Positions 32,402 through 45,160 of a stretch of DNA of 64,000 bases are shown here, piece by piece. This DNA comes from Isoetes taiwanensis. Taxonomy: Eukaryota; Streptophyta; Lycopodiopsida; Isoetales; Isoetaceae. The DNA lies in the NCBI GenBank assembly GCA_021234155.1, contig JAJEKV010000046.1, positions 10,866,818 through 10,930,817 on the forward strand. Direction: 5' to 3'. The number at the start of each line of letters is the position of its first letter. The stretch's first letter is position 1. The position numbers and the translations under genes are program-made. The notes under the pieces are model-generated. The model did not search any database and was not told the DNA's origin. It saw only the letters and a program-made list of their open reading frames with translations.

Positions 32402-32804
32402 AGTGTCATATCTTTACCGCAATAGATACTGAGAGCAAGAGAGAGCCAAGATAAAGTAATTTCCACAAAGGGGAAGGCCAAGACCAAGTCCTTCATAGTC
32501 TTGATAGACTTCGTGAAGTAGCCATAACTTTGCATCCCCCAGAATGGTTCAAATGTTGAAGTTGAAACCACTAAAGTCAAAGCCAAGACCCGTTGTCTTA
32601 GCAAGTGGTGCAGTAAGGCAGACGGCAGGCAAGAGAATTAACTTCGATATCGACTTGCCAGGGATTAATATCCAGATGGGGGCAGAAGTAATGGGCATTG
32701 GCAAGTATGACTTGATCATAGGAATGGAGTACCTTGGACCAGCAGGGGCTATTATCGATTGTGGAAAGCGGAAGGTGACCTGTGATCATCGAGATCACAG
32801 GTAA
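32402..32804 (+). pseudogene. aspartic protease of element B (active-site loop disrupted)
   Basis: The segment KAKTKSFIVLIDFVK (about 32477-32518) reaches the active-site Asp of a retropepsin, but the next codons are disrupted exactly at TTCGTGAAG (32510-32518), so the D-S/T-G triplet cannot be read. Downstream the frame is sound: FDIDLPGINIQMGAEVM, YDLIIGMEYLGPAGAIIDCG (the D-x-I-x-G-M-x-x-L element). Element F has the same disruption at about 60856, again at a GTGT site. Confidence 0.8.
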
Positions 32805-33655
32805 AGAAGTTGTTCCCATCATGCAGTGCATGTCTTCTAAGCGGCTGTTCAAGTGCATCAAGAGCGAGCAGGTGGCATACATCTTCAAGCTTGAGATTGA
32901 TGAACCAGAATCAGGGGAAAGCAAAGAAGACAGGGTGCTCAGCAAGTTGCCGAAGCAAATAGCTCAGCTGATCACGGAGTTCCATGATCTCTTTCCAGAT
33001 TAAGATCAAGCAGCTTCCTCCTTATAGGGGAGTCGAGTGTGAGATAGCACTCGAACCGGGAGCAAAGCCGACAAGCAAGGCTCCATACAGAATGACGACA
33101 CAGGAGTTGACGGAGCTGAAGAAGCAATTGCAGGAGTTGCTCGACCTAGGCTTCATTAGACCTAGTGTCTCGCCATTTGGAGCACCCATTCTCTTTGTAA
33201 AGAAGAAGGATGGCAGTTTAAGGATGTGCATAGACTATAGGCAGTTGAACAAGCACACCATTAAGAACAAGTATGCGCTCCCCAGATCAGATGACTTGAT
33301 GAATCAACTCCAAGGTGCAAAGGTCTTCTCCAAAATTGACTTAAGGTCAGGCTATCATCAGCAGTATGGGCATTATGAGTTCACGGTAATGCCTTTCGGC
33401 TTATCGAATGCCCCCGCGACGTTCATGAGGCTCATGAACGACATCTTCAGGGAGTTTTTAGATACCTTTGTGATTGTATTCTTTGATGACATTTTGGTGT
33501 ATAGCAGATCCCTTGAAGAGCACGTACAACACTTAAGGAGAGTGCTAGAGAAGTTGAAGAGGCACCAGTTGTACGCCAAGTTGTCGAAGTGTCACTTCGC
33601 AACAGAGAAGATGGAATACCTGGGTCATGTGAGATCTCAGCAGAAGGAATCTTGA
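32782..33655 (+). CDS. reverse transcriptase of element B (with a short internal deletion)
   Basis: After the [11 protein letters not shown] linker a one-base shift at about 33000 leads to [84 protein letters not shown] and the catalytic FFDDILVYS (about 33482-33508). Between SGYHQ and YGHYEF about 16 residues normally present in Ty3 RT (fingers/palm) are absent; element F retains them. The enzyme would therefore probably be inactive. A frame change at about 33630 leads into the RNase H frame. Confidence 0.92.
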
Positions 33656-35166
33656 CGGATCCTGCCAAGATTGAAGCCGTCATTCAGTGGCCGGCGCCGA
33701 AGAATGTGCATGAAGTCAGAAGTTTTCTCGGCCTAGCAGGGTACTACAGGAAGTTCGTAAAGAACTTTGCTAGGATAGCGGCCCCGTTAACAGACTTGAC
33801 GAGGGCGGAGAAAGTGAAAGATTGGGCAGAGCATTGGCACAAGAAAGCCCAAGCAGGGTTTGAATTATTGAAGGAAGCTTTAACAACCGCCCCAGTCTTA
33901 ACCCTGCCGGACCCGGAGAAGGACAAGCTTGTAGCGACAGACGCGAGTAAGATAGCTACAGGTGCAGTGCTCATGCAAGAAGAGCGTGTGGTAGCGTATG
34001 ATTCCAGGAAGATGAACGACGCCGAAACGCGCTACCCCACCCACGACCAAGAATTGCTTGCAGTTGTCAGGGCACTAAGAATTTGGAGGCATTACCTTTT
34101 GGGAAGGAAGTTCCAATTGGATACGGATCACCAGAGCCTCCAGTATGTATTCACGCAACCACACCTCAACCTGAGGCAGAGAAGGTGGATGGAGTTCCTT
34201 GAGGAGTACGACTTTGATATAGTCTACAGGCCAGGGAAGCTGAATGTGGTAGCGGATGCGCTTTCAAGGCATCCCCTGACAACTAGAGTGCATTGCAATG
34301 CAATTTCGACAGTCTCCAGCGAATTTGGTAAGAAGATTGAAGAGTCCTTGCCAATGGATGTGGACTTCAAGGGAGTATGGGCAAGCCTATCTAGGGAGGC
34401 TAGAACAGATAAGGAGCGGGAAGCCTTTAAACATTATAAGAAGGAAGGCAACCTGTTATACCATAAGAACAAGTTGTGCGTACCCGAATCATCAGGTGTA
34501 AGGAAATTGATCCTCCATGACACGCACAACAGCCCAATAGCTGGCCATGCGGGATTCATGAAAACATATTTCAAAGTGCGCGCAAAGATCTATTATTGGC
34601 CGGGAATGAAGAAGCAAGTAGCTCGCTACATCGAGAATGTCACTATGTCGAGCAGACGGCGCGAGCAGCACCGAATTCCGGGGCGCGTTAGAGCCATTAG
34701 CGTGCCAAACGCTAAGTGGGAGGTGATCAGCATGGATTTCATCACAGGGCTTCCAAGAACAGTAAGAGAAAAGGATGCCTTGATGGTAGTGGTCGACAAG
34801 TTGTCAAAGATGGCACATTTTGTGCCTTGCAGGACCACAGATACAGCTATGGATACAGCAGAGCTCTTCACCAAAGAGATCTTCAGGCTTCATGGTATGC
34901 CAAGGGAGATTATCTCCGACAGGGATCCGAAGTTTATGAGTGCCTTTTGGCAAGACCTCTTTGCGACCATTCAGACGAAGTTATCCATGAGCACGGCATA
35001 TCATCCTCGACGGATGGCCAAACGGGAGCGGACCAACAGGATTTTGGAGGACATGCTACTAACTATGTCCCGAATAAGCAAGGTATGTGGGAAGAATTTA
35101 TTCACTTGGTGGAGTTTGCCTACAATAGCACCAAGCAGGAATCATCCCAAATGTCGCCGTTTATGA
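33589..35166 (+). CDS. RNase H and integrase of element B
   Basis: The frame starts in the RT thumb ([20 protein letters not shown]) and holds a full Ty3 RNase [52 protein letters not shown], so D, E, D and D are all present. The integrase zinc domain has [13 protein letters not shown], but the C-x-x-C half reads [11 protein letters not shown], so the zinc site is lost. The DDE core has [40 protein letters not shown] and [14 protein letters not shown] frameshift at about 35085 ends the run. Unlike A and C, there is no extra RNase H. Confidence 0.92.
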   Translation: MSLRNREDGIPGSCEISAEGILTDPAKIEAVIQWPAPKNVHEVRSFLGLAGYYRKFVKNFARIAAPLTDLTRAEKVKDWAEHWHKKAQAGFELLKEALTTAPVLTLPDPEKDKLVATDASKIATGAVLMQEERVVAYDSRKMNDAETRYPTHDQELLAVVRALRIWRHYLLGRKFQLDTDHQSLQYVFTQPHLNLRQRRWMEFLEEYDFDIVYRPGKLNVVADALSRHPLTTRVHCNAISTVSSEFGKKIEESLPMDVDFKGVWASLSREARTDKEREAFKHYKKEGNLLYHKNKLCVPESSGVRKLILHDTHNSPIAGHAGFMKTYFKVRAKIYYWPGMKKQVARYIENVTMSSRRREQHRIPGRVRAISVPNAKWEVISMDFITGLPRTVREKDALMVVVDKLSKMAHFVPCRTTDTAMDTAELFTKEIFRLHGMPREIISDRDPKFMSAFWQDLFATIQTKLSMSTAYHPRRMAKRERTNRILEDMLLTMSRISKVCGKNLFTWWSLPTIAPSRNHPKCRRL

Positions 35167-35686
35167 TTAATTACGGCTATCAGTGTCTAACTCCATATAC
35201 TTGGCACAATCCCGTGTCAAAAGTAGAGGTTTCGCAGCAGATGTTGGCCGATATGCAGCAGCTCGTGGAAGAAGTTCGAGGGTATTTGATAGCAGCAAGG
35301 AGTCGATGAGTAAGAGCATCGCCGACAAGCATCGACGAAAGTAAGAGAGTTCAAAGTTGGAGATGATGTTTGGCTCAAGATCAAGGTGAAGCAGCTAAGC
35401 TCGGGACCGGGAATTGCAAGAAGCTTGCTCCAAGGTGGCTGGACCTTCGAATAGTCAAGAGAGTAGGTAATCAATCCTACAAGCTAGACTTGCCAAAGAC
35501 ACCTAAAGATTCATAAGGTCTTCCACGTGGGTTTGTTGAAGAAGCACACTCCAAATCCAGACGAAGTCTTGGACACTCCAACGTTGTTGGAAATGACGGA
35601 GGAGCAGCTGGAAATAATTCCAGAACTGATTCTTGATAAAGCTTTCAAGAAAACAAGGAGGTCGGAGTTCCTCCAATACTTGGTCA
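35060..35686 (+). pseudogene. integrase C-terminal domain and first half of the chromodomain of element B
   Basis: In changed frames: [51 protein letters not shown], then VREFKVGDDVWLKIK (GPY/F-type subdomain, broken). At about 35515-35689 comes HKVFHVGLLKKHTPNPDE, LDTPTLLEM, IPELILDKAFKKTRRSEFL, QYLVK: the first strands of a chromodomain. The chromodomain is cut after LVK by element T and resumes at 46711. Confidence 0.85.
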
Positions 35687-35689
35687 AGT

Positions 35690-35713
35690 CACACTGACCC
35701 CAATTTTTGGTCC
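35690..35713 (+). repeat. left terminal inverted repeat of element T
   Basis: CACACTGACC followed by CCAATTTTTGGTCC, pairing with 46686-46707. Confidence 0.85.
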
Positions 35714-36530
35714 ACAGTTGTTTTTTAGTTGTACGGAAGTGTTGTTTTATGCCAAAAACAACACCAAAATGGCCCCAAAAGTCCACGTGGCCTGTTTATC
35801 CGGATTTGCACAAAGAGACAGTGGTTTTTTGGCAGAAATTTCCCATTGTGGTCTTTTGGCAGAAAAATCCATGCGTAGAGAAAATTGACATGGTTTTTGT
35901 GAATTTTTGTCAACGTGTACTTTTTTCCTTCACTGTTGTTTTTTGGCGGAACCATGCGTTGTTTATCTTTAAAATAGCACGTGTAGGTTTTAATTTTACT
36001 GCACCTGAAAAACTAAATTACAACACTAGAAATAAAACACTACAAAGAAAAGAACACGTAGGAAATAGAAAGTTGATGTTTTCAAGTGTTCTTTTTCGCA
36101 ATATGGACATGTTGTTTCAAGTGTTGTTTTTGCAAAACTAAAAAAAAAAATCACGTATGGCCTTTTTTTTATTTACGAAACCCTACATGTGTTATTGGAA
36201 TCTAGCTATAGTTTTCCTGAAATAAGGACATGTAAAAAATAATATTATAACGTGTAGAAAAAATGTATGTTTTTAATGTGGTTGTTTAACTAATGAGATA
36301 TTGACACGTGGCATACTTTTTAGCTAATCAAATATGGACATGTGGCATACTTTTGAAATAAAAAAAGCATTATTATTACATGTAGAAAAAGAAGGTATTG
36401 TTTTTAATATGTCTTCTATCAAATCAAATGTTGACACATGGCACATATTAAAATAAAAAATTACTATAAACCACAATTTAAAAGCTAATATATTATGAAT
36501 TTTGCATTGATTTTTTTAATTGTTAAAAAA
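35714..36530. repeat. left subterminal region of element T
   Basis: AT-rich sequence with repeated TGTTGTTTTT, GGCAGAA and GACACGTGG/GACATGTGGCATACTTTT motifs (about 35720-36470). ACATGT/ACGTGT words recur every 40-100 bases, as they do at the right side (45990-46640). No gene. The short open frames on both strands are composition artefacts. Confidence 0.55.
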
Positions 36531-36610
36531 AAAAAGCCTTTTGGGAATCGAACCCAAACAAGTCCATAAGACATAATATTCATGTTATCTCCATTCTCAT
36601 TTATATATAC
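36531..36610 (-). other. tRNA T-arm-like (box B) sequence
   Basis: On the minus strand GGGTTCGATTCCC is followed by AAAAGGC and a run of T. This matches the Pol III box B consensus with a terminator-like T run. No box A or cloverleaf is found upstream, so it is not a tRNA gene; it may be the remnant of a tRNA-derived SINE. Confidence 0.3.
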
Positions 36611-39600
36611 TGATACTGATGGATTGCAATCTAAATTTTAAATTTTAACGTCAGATTATAACATTCAATTAACATTCAATGGTTAAGGTTTAAAACAATT
36701 GAATTAATGGTTGTGGTTAAAAACAATGACTAACGTCATCTCAACTCTCCTTTTCTTCTTCCACAACTTCATCTTCATCATGGAACAGATCAGATTATAA
36801 GCTTCATCATGGAACAGAACAGACTATAAGCATGTTTCACGGACAACTAAGAAGCATTATGGGAAAGGATCAAGAAACCCTCATATCTTTTTGTCTTGAC
36901 CCTGAAATAAAATAGAACGTGATTATAAACCTATGAGGCTCTTTGAGAAGTCAAGTAATTTTGCAATAAGCTTGCCAAGTTCATTTTCATAGAATTTAGA
37001 ACATCGCACAACTTACTGCATATAAGATGCTCAGTCCTTCTTCTATATTAGAAAATAACCAATATGATGGCGTCACAAGAATGAGAGAACACTCCAAGCT
37101 GAATTGTACTGAAAAAACAAGAAGCTGCCCATATGATAATCTCGTAAAAACGAGGCCTGTAAGATGAAAGGGTTTTAAATTTATGAAAAATCATACGAAT
37201 CAATAATCACTGCTCTTGTGATCCTTACAGTCATGATGAGAAAGATTGCAAAGGATAAAAATGATAAGATGAGGCAGACCACCACCATGTCCCAAGGATT
37301 ATATATCACTGTCAAGCAAAGTTGCCATCTTCCACAAGTTGAGCTTTCAGGGATATGCGTGCTGCTTGTTCTTGCCAAAAAAATATCAGCTTTTTGCCAT
37401 TAGTTATCTCCGATCTTAGAGGTAAAGGGTCGAAATGGTTCCTAGAGGAACAAATCATAAGGCAAATAGGTGAGACGGTTGCAAAAAGCATGGCTCTTAG
37501 ATGATCAAATGCTCGAAATGCTTTTGGGGACAAGTTCAAAGATAAGAAGTGATTTCAGGACCAATAATAGGAATGAAGTGGCATTCAGAATAGGATATGA
37601 TAAGCAACATCCAAAAACAGATCATTCTAAGGAAGCCAGCAAAATTGTTTAGCTTCAAGGTTCTAAGATAGCAACACAGAAATGAATCGGCTGTTCTAAC
37701 ACTACCACGAATTGTTCCATCGATTGCATCCAAAGAAGTTCGCAACCCTTCAAGCCCAAGCAAAATAATCGCCTCCAGCTCGATCAAGCTTCCTAGTCCC
37801 GGAAAATGTTATGCTTTCGTGAGTTCGGATTCGTGAGAAACAAAGCTTAGAAAATAAACGAAAAACAAGCCTCTAAGAACATAACAAAACCTGACGGATT
37901 TGCCATTGCCACAGCTGCCAAAGATTTGCCATCGCCATAGCTACCAAAGATTTGCCATTGTCTGATTTGCCAAAGCCGCCGAATGTGTGCTCACCGCTTC
38001 TACCGCCATGGATGTTTGCTTCACCGCTTCGCCGGATCCGCCATGGTTGTGTGCATGCAAGCGCCGGGCAATGAAAACCCCGATAGAGGGGCGGAAAAGT
38101 TAACCAATAGTCAGGTAATGAAAACCCCGATATGGGGGAAAAGTTAACCAATAGAATGAAACCAAGAGGATCGCCATCTTAGCCATCTATTTTTTCAAAA
38201 ACTGGACCGCCCATTCCTTTAGTCCAACCAATAGGATAACACCATGAAGATTGCAATCTCGGCCGCCCACCACCGCCGAGATCCGGGCCATCCATGTGGG
38301 CTAATTTTTCAACCGCATAGTTTAATTATTATTTTCATTTCAACATGTGACACCATGGGTCCTCGCTTATATTCACGCCATATAAAATGGCTGTGACGCG
38401 CACACTACGGTATACCCTTGCTATATTGGCCATGGCCATATGGCCTACATATTTTCCATATTAAATTAAAACACTAGGATTGCTTACTAGCCAGTGGGCA
38501 TGCATGGAAGCAGATGCCATGGGCATGCATGGAAGGAGCCTGGATAGCCGGAGCGCCATAGCTGAAGTGGAAGCAGACGCCGTGCGCCATAGCCGAAGCG
38601 CCATAGCAGAGCCGCCAAGGCAGAATGGTCGGCTGTCAATTCAAAGGCGGGAAACACAGGCCAATAGGAGGAGAGGACCCGGATCAAATCCGTGCCGCTC
38701 ATCTTGGCCCATCCGGGTCGTTGATAAGAGCATTTTTATAAAAATATAATATAGTTGTGGCTTTTTTTCCCACAAATCCAATGTACTAGGAAAGTTCCAA
38801 TTCTAGAAAATCCACCAAGCGAATTTTCCCCGAGAAGGCGCCACAAGGGGTGGAACCTAAGCCGGCGAAGCAAAGACCACGAGGGAATATTCCCCACGTT
38901 ATATACACTTGCTGAAATTACGAACGTAAGGAGGTTTGCTATGGCTATGGATATGGCTCGTCGATTCTTTTCTTTCAGAGAAGGAAGCCGATGCAAGAGA
39001 GTGGAGCCATGCCTTCTCATACTTTCCAAAAATAGGGGCAAATGTAAAAAACAATCGCCCTTTTGTCATCCCAATCCATACCGCACATATTTAGAAAATA
39101 GAGTTCGGCTATGGTGGTAGTACTTCCCTATTCAGCTATAGGATGAACACGCCTGCTGTGGCCCAATAATCCAATTTGATTTGCCTTTGCAAGCAAAAAA
39201 GAAATTGACAAAGGGGAAAGACAGGGACTACTCGTTTCTTCCCAAGCGATGGTTTGAAGTGGGCATCTCGAATGCGTGGCTCAAAGAATCGCAGAGCATT
39301 TGAATGATGGACTCGCGATCGCATGGCTATTCTAGACACTTCATCATAGTGGCCTCCATCTCGATCACTCTCATTAAAAGAAACCGCATATTACGACGCT
39401 TATATAGATAGCGAGGGCATATTATTCGTTGTAAAATGTACAGTAAATATACAAGTAATTTTAAGCAAGTGTATCACATAGTTGTTTCACACAAACATTC
39501 TTCTAAATTGAATATGGAACATGTATTACTATTGTGAGGAGGAGGGCATTCTTAACTTCCACCGAGACTACTCGACGATTCTGTATATAGCAATGCAAGA

Positions 39601-39706
39601 TATTGAATACTTTCTATAACAAGGCTTCGAAAGTTCCTCAGGAATGAATATTATGGAGGATGAACATATGGTGGGTTGTTTAAGAGAAGATTTGCAACCT
39701 AAGTAT
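36611..39706. other. interior of element T, no gene recognised
   Basis: Contains short local duplications: CTTCATCATGGAACAGA twice at about 36771-36825; a GATTTGCCAT..CCAAA unit about four times at 37898-37980; a 38 to 50-base GTAATGAAAACCCCGATA unit twice at about 38068-38155; and GCGCCATAGC-type repeats at about 38550-38610. No open frame longer than about 120 codons has any family feature. Confidence 0.5.
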
Positions 39707-41795
39707 TTGCAAAGGTGGCTCAAACATTCCACATGGACTCCAACATGCCACGTATAAGGTCCGATTACGGCAAGGTGGCTCCAACATGCCATCTAGGTCC
39801 AACATGCCAAGGTGGCTCAAACATGCCACATGGGCTCCAACATGCCGCCTAGGCTCGAACATGCCAAGGTGGCTCCAACATGCCACCTAAGATCTAACAT
39901 GCCAAGGTGGCCCTGACATGCCACATGGGTTTCCAACATGCCACCCAGGCTCTAACATGCCAAGGTGACTCCAACATGCCACCGAGGCTCTAAGATGCCA
40001 AGGTGGCTCAAACATGCCAAGGTGACTCCAACCATACCCACGGGTTTCCAACATGCCACCTAGGCTCCTAACATGCCAAGGTGGCTCAAACATGCCATGT
40101 TGGTTCCAACATGCCACCTAGGCTCGAACATGCCAAGGTGGCTCCAACATGCCACCTAGGCTCCAACATGCCAAGGTGGCTCAAACATGCCACACGGGCT
40201 TCAACATGCCACCTAGGGCCTAACATGCCAAGGTGGGCTCCAACATGCCACCCGTGCTCTAACATGCCAAGGTGGCTCAAACATGCCATGTGGTCTCCAA
40301 CATGCCATGTGGGTTCCAACATGCCACCTAGGCTCAAACATGCCACGCGGTGCTCCAATGTGCCACCTAGGCTCAAACATGCCACGTGCAGGCCCAATGT
40401 GCCACCTATGCCTAACATGCCAGGTGGCTCAAACATGCCACGTGGGCTCCCCAACATGCCACCCCAGGCCCCAACATGCCAGGTGGCTCAACATGCCACC
40501 TAGGCCCCAACATGCCAAGGTGGTTCCAACATGCCACCCAGGCTCTAACATGACACCTAGGCTCCAACATGCCAGTGGCTCCAAACATGCCACATGGACT
40601 CCAACATGCCACGTGGACTCCAACATGCCGCAGGCTCCAAACATGCCACCTAAGTCCTAACATGCCACCCAGGCTCAAACATGCCAAGGTGGCTCCAATA
40701 TGCCACGCGGGGCTCCAACATGCCACCCAGGTTCCAACATGCAAAGGTGGTTAGCATGCCACCTAGGTTCAAGCACGCCACCCAGGCACGGTGGCATACG
40801 TTAGAGCCAGGTGGCATGTTGGTTTCAGGTGGCATGTTAGAGCTCACGCGGCATGTTGGAGCCTGTGTGGCATGTTGTTCACGCGGGCATGTTAAAGCCG
40901 ATGGTGGCATATCCGAGCCACCTTGGCATGCTTGAGCCTAGGTGGCACGCTGGAGCCAACTTGGCATGTTAGGACCACGTGGCATGTTGGAGCCCGTGTG
41001 GCATGTTGAGCCCAGGTGGCATGCTAGGTGGCATGTTGAGCCCACGTGGCATGTTGGAGCCAAGGTGGCACGCTGGAGCCTAGGTGGCATGCTAGAGCTC
41101 ACGAGGCATGTTGGAGCCCAGTTGGCATGTTGGAGCCCATTGGCATGTTGAAGCCTTGGTGGCATGTTGGAGCCCAGGGTGGCATATTTGAGCCACCTTG
41201 GCATGCTTGAGCCTAGGTGGCACGCTGGGCCAACTTGGCATGTTGGAGCTCACGTGGCACGCTTGAGCCCGTGTGGCATGTTGAGCCTAGGTGGCATGTT
41301 GAGCCGTGAGGTGGCATGTTGGAGCCTAGTCGGCATGTTGGAGCCCACGTGGCATGTTGAGCCCACGTGGCATGTTGGAGCCTAGGTGGTATGTTTGAGC
41401 CACCTTGGCACGCTTGAGCCTAGGTGGCATGTTAGAGCCACCTTTGGCATGTTGGAGCCTAGGTGGCATGTTGAGCCCAGGTGGCACGCTGGAGCCCAGG
41501 TGGCATGCCAGAGCTCACGAGGCATGTTGGAGCCTAGTTGGCATGTTGGAGCCTACGTGGCATGTTGAAGCCCAGGTGGCATGTTGGAGCCTAGGTGGCA
41601 TATTTGAGCCACCTTGGCATGCTTGAGCCTAGGTGGCACGCTGGAGCCAACTTGGCATGTTGAGCTCACGTGGCATGTTGGAGCCACGCTGGCATGTAGG
41701 AGCCCACGTGGCATGTTGGGCCTAGGTGGCATGTTTGACCCATGGAGCCTACGCGGGCATGTTAAGCCATATGTGGTGGCATGTTGAGCGTAGGG
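39707..41795. repeat. minisatellite arranged as a giant inverted repeat
   Basis: Up to about 40790 the sequence is made of 19 to 25-base units, CCAACATGCCAAGGTGGCT and CCAACATGCCACCTAGGCT with variants. From about 40791 the same units continue on the opposite strand (AGCCTAGGTGGCATGTTGG, AGCCACCTTGGCATG). The arms are each about 1 kb and meet at about 40790 without a spacer. Many repetitive open frames (HVG, NMPP patterns) are by-products of a unit length that keeps frames open. A transcript would fold into a long hairpin. Confidence 0.9.
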
Positions 41796-44700
41796 TGGCC
41801 TTCGCCCACCTAAACTTGGTCTCCCGTGGTAATGTCGATGTTTCGAGTCCGGATGGCAGAGTCGATCACGCCCGGGTGGGAGAGTTGCCCGCCCGCGGGC
41901 CAAGGACCTTCCAAAGAGGACCTTTGGGACGAACTTCTTCTCGAAGGTTTTAGGGCTCCGCCTTCTTCAAGGCCAACGCCTCCCACTACCTCATGACATT
42001 AGGCAAGATCCCGGGTCCAATCCGACCGTGGTATGGCATCCAAAACGCAAACCCCGTGGGTTGCTAGGTTATTGTAGGGTAGGTCGAAGTTTTATTCAAT
42101 TGCACTTGAGACATGGTCGAAGCCGCAGCTTGAAAACCAAGGCAATAGAAACCGATTTGAAATGGGATTTGGGATTTACCGAGGCGTGCTTTCCTACCGC
42201 AAGCCTCCCGAGGGCAAATGCCAATGCCTCCCTTCCCGAACCCGATGTCCCTATCCGACCGTTGAATTCTCCATTCAAGTAACTTGCCCGGAGAGGGCTC
42301 AAAAAATTCAAGATCCGCCCGGAGAACATATAAAACCGCAAAAGTGTCCCGCATCGGCCGACGGTGTAGAAAACCAAGTGTTTTGTCGTTTTTGCAGTAC
42401 AAAGGCCAGGAATGGAGATTTGACTTCGCCATGTCGTCCAAAATAAATGAAATTGTTACCCTAGGGACCAAGTTACACGGTCATTTTTGCAAAAAAAAGA
42501 AACACTAACCCTCTACATGGCAAAGATTTACGCACCCTCCGCTAAGGCCAATTCACTACTTAACGTGTTGGACATGAGCTACTTTGGTGTCCGGGAGCAG
42601 GGTGGTGGTCACCTAAACTTGGTCTCCGTGGTAATGTCAATGTTTTGAGTCCGCTAGCGTAGTCGGATCACGCCCGGGTGGGAGAGTTGCCCGTCCTGGC
42701 CAGGACCTTCCGAGAGGACCTTTGGGGACAAACTTCTTTCGAAGGTTTTAGGGCTCCGCCTTCCGCCTCAATGCCTCCCACTACCTCATGACATTGTGCA
42801 AGATCCTGGTCCACCGACCTGGGTATGGCCTCCAAAACGCGAAACCCCGTGGGTTGCTAGGTTATTGTAGGGTGGTTTACGCTATGGAGGTCGAAGTTTT
42901 ATTGATTGCACTTGAGACATGGTCGAGAAGTGCAGCTTGAAAACCGTAAGCAATAGAAACCGACTAAATGGGGTTTGATTTTACCGAGGGGCTTTCCTAC
43001 CAAGTGCTCCTCCCGGAGGGCAAAATGCCAATGCCTCCTTCCGGGAACCCGCTTCCCTATCCAACCGCTGAATTCTCCATTCAAGTAAAAAGGCTCAAAA
43101 ATTCAAGATCCGTCCGGAGAACATATAAAACCGCAAAGTGTCCCCGGTCGCAATTTCTGTAGAAAACCAAGTGTTTTGTCGTCGGGCAGTACAAAGGCCC
43201 CTTGAATGGAGATTTGACTTCGCCATGTCGTCCTAAAATAAATTACCCCTAGGGACCAAGTTACACGATCATTTTTTGCAGCAAAAGAAACACTAACCCT
43301 CTACATGGGCGATTCTCGAGCCCTCCGCTAAGGCCAATTCACTACAAACGTGTTGGACATGAGCTACTTTGGCGGTCCGGGAGGGGTGGTCTTCGCCCAC
43401 AAAACTTGGTCTCCGTGGTAATGTCGATGTTTCTCGAGTCCGCTTGGCGCAGTCGATCACGCCCGGTGGGAGAGTTGCCCGTCGGCCAAGGACCTTCCAG
43501 AGGACCTTTGGGGACTAAATTTTCCGAAGGTTTAGGGTTCGGCCTTCAAGGCCAATGCCCTCCCACTACCTCATGACATTGTGCAAGATCCCGGTCCAAC
43601 CGACTCGGTATGGTTTCCAAAACGCAAAACCCCGTGGGTTGCTAGGTTATTGTAGGGTTTACGCGTTATGGAGGTCGAAGTTTTATTCAGCTTGCACTTG
43701 AGACATGGTCGAGAAGCCGCAGCTTGAAACCCAAGCAATAGAAAATGACCTAAAATGGGGTTTGATTTACCGAGCTCCCTGCACGAATTAGAAGAAAACA
43801 CATTTTGTAGTAGCAAATATTTTGGAATGATTCGGGATCGCCAATATATCCAAAGTCTGTTATTTCAGTTGCCATGGCTCCGATGCATGTTTGAAAAAGG
43901 TATACCAGTCCCAAGTGCAATCGGACCATTATTTTGGCCGGCAAACGAAACCCTACAATAACCCCGGGCAAGGCATGTGGTTTGCGCTTTGAGGCCATAC
44001 CGGTCGATTGGACCAGGATCTTGCACAATGTCATGGGGTAGTGGGAGGGCGCTGAAGCCGATGATGGAGCCCTAAACCTTCCGTAGAAGTTCACCCAAAG
44101 GTCCTCTCTCGAGGGTCCCTCGCCACCGGACGGCAAACCTCCCACCCCAAACTATGATCCGACTATGCCAACGGACTCCGGGGAACATCGACATTACCCT
44201 CGAGACCAAGTCTCGTGGGCGTAAGACCACCCTCGCCCGGGACGCTAAAGTACCTCATGTCCAACACGCTCAGAGTGAATTGGCCTTAGCGAAGGGTGCG
44301 TATCACCGCCATGTAGAGGGTTCGTGTTTCTTTTGCTACAAAAATGACCACAGAATTTGGTCCCTAAGGTAATTTTCATTGTTTCGCATTTACGACATGG
44401 CGGTCAAATCTCCATTCCGGGGCCTTTGTACCGCCCCGAACGACAAAACACTTGGTTTTCTACACCGCCGACCGCAGGACACTTTGGCGGTTTTATATGT
44501 TCTCGGGGACAGATCTTGAATTTTTGAGGTCGCCGAAGCAAGTTACTTGAATGGAAAATTCAACGGCCGGATAGGGAAACCGGTTTCGAAGGGAGGCATT
44601 GGCATTTGCCCTCCCCGAGGAGCACCGTAGGAAAGCCTCGTAAATCCAAACCCCATTTCGCCGGGCTTATTGCTTCGTTTTCAACTGCAGCTTCTCGACC

Positions 44701-45160
44701 ATGTCTCAAGTGCAACTAATAAAACTCGACCTCCATAACGTGTAAACCCTATTAATAACCTAGGAACCCACTGTGGTTTATGCTTTTGGAGGCCATACCG
44801 GTCAGATTGGACTAGGATCTTGCACAATGTCATGAGTAGTGGAGGGCGTTGACGCTTTAAGACGGAGCCCTAAAACCTTCCGAACAGTTCGTCCCAAAGG
44901 TCCCTCTGAAGGTCCTTGGCCACGGACGCAACTCTCCCACCCCGGAATCGTGATCCGACTCGCCAACCGGACTCTAAACATCGACATTACCCCGAGACCA
45001 AGTTTCGTGGGCAGAAGACCACCCCTGCTCCCGGACGTGCCAAAGTAGCTCATGTCCAGCACGTTCGTAGTGAATTGGCCTTAGCGAAGGGTGCAGAATA
45101 CTGCCATGTAGAGGGTTCGTGTTTCTTTTGCTGCAAAAAATGACCGCGTAACTTGGTCCC
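41796..45160. repeat. array of a 0.8 kb repeat in +++-- order
   Basis: A marker segment (AACTTGGTCTCCGTGGTAAT, then GTCGATGTTTCGAGTCCG, then CACGCCCGGGTGGGAGAG) begins near 41815, 42610 and 43402 on the plus strand, and its reverse complement lies near 44122-44235 and 44925-45030. Each unit also contains CCGTGGGTTGCTAGGTTATT, a CTTGAGACATGGTCGA block, and AAACACTAACCCTCTACATG. The period is about 790-800 bases and the orientation switch is near 43790-43950. No gene is recognised; frames such as 42064-42471 minus differ between units. Confidence 0.85.

Noticed and set aside
32412-32804. That B has no protease
   Set aside because: The segment before and after the active site is present and in order; only the codons after the catalytic Asp are disrupted, at a suspect CGTG site.
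39707-40790. Possible CRISPR-like array (short repeats, short spacers)
   Set aside because: There are no unique spacers, the units are contiguous variants of each other, the array inverts in the middle, and the genome is eukaryotic.
39887-41903. Many repetitive open frames with HVG, NMPP and ACWSLG patterns
   Set aside because: Direct translations of a minisatellite on both strands; the unit happens to lack stops. No start context or conservation beyond the repeat itself.
42064-42471. 135-codon minus-strand frame in the 0.8 kb repeat
   Set aside because: Other units of the same repeat break the frame, and there is no recognisable domain.
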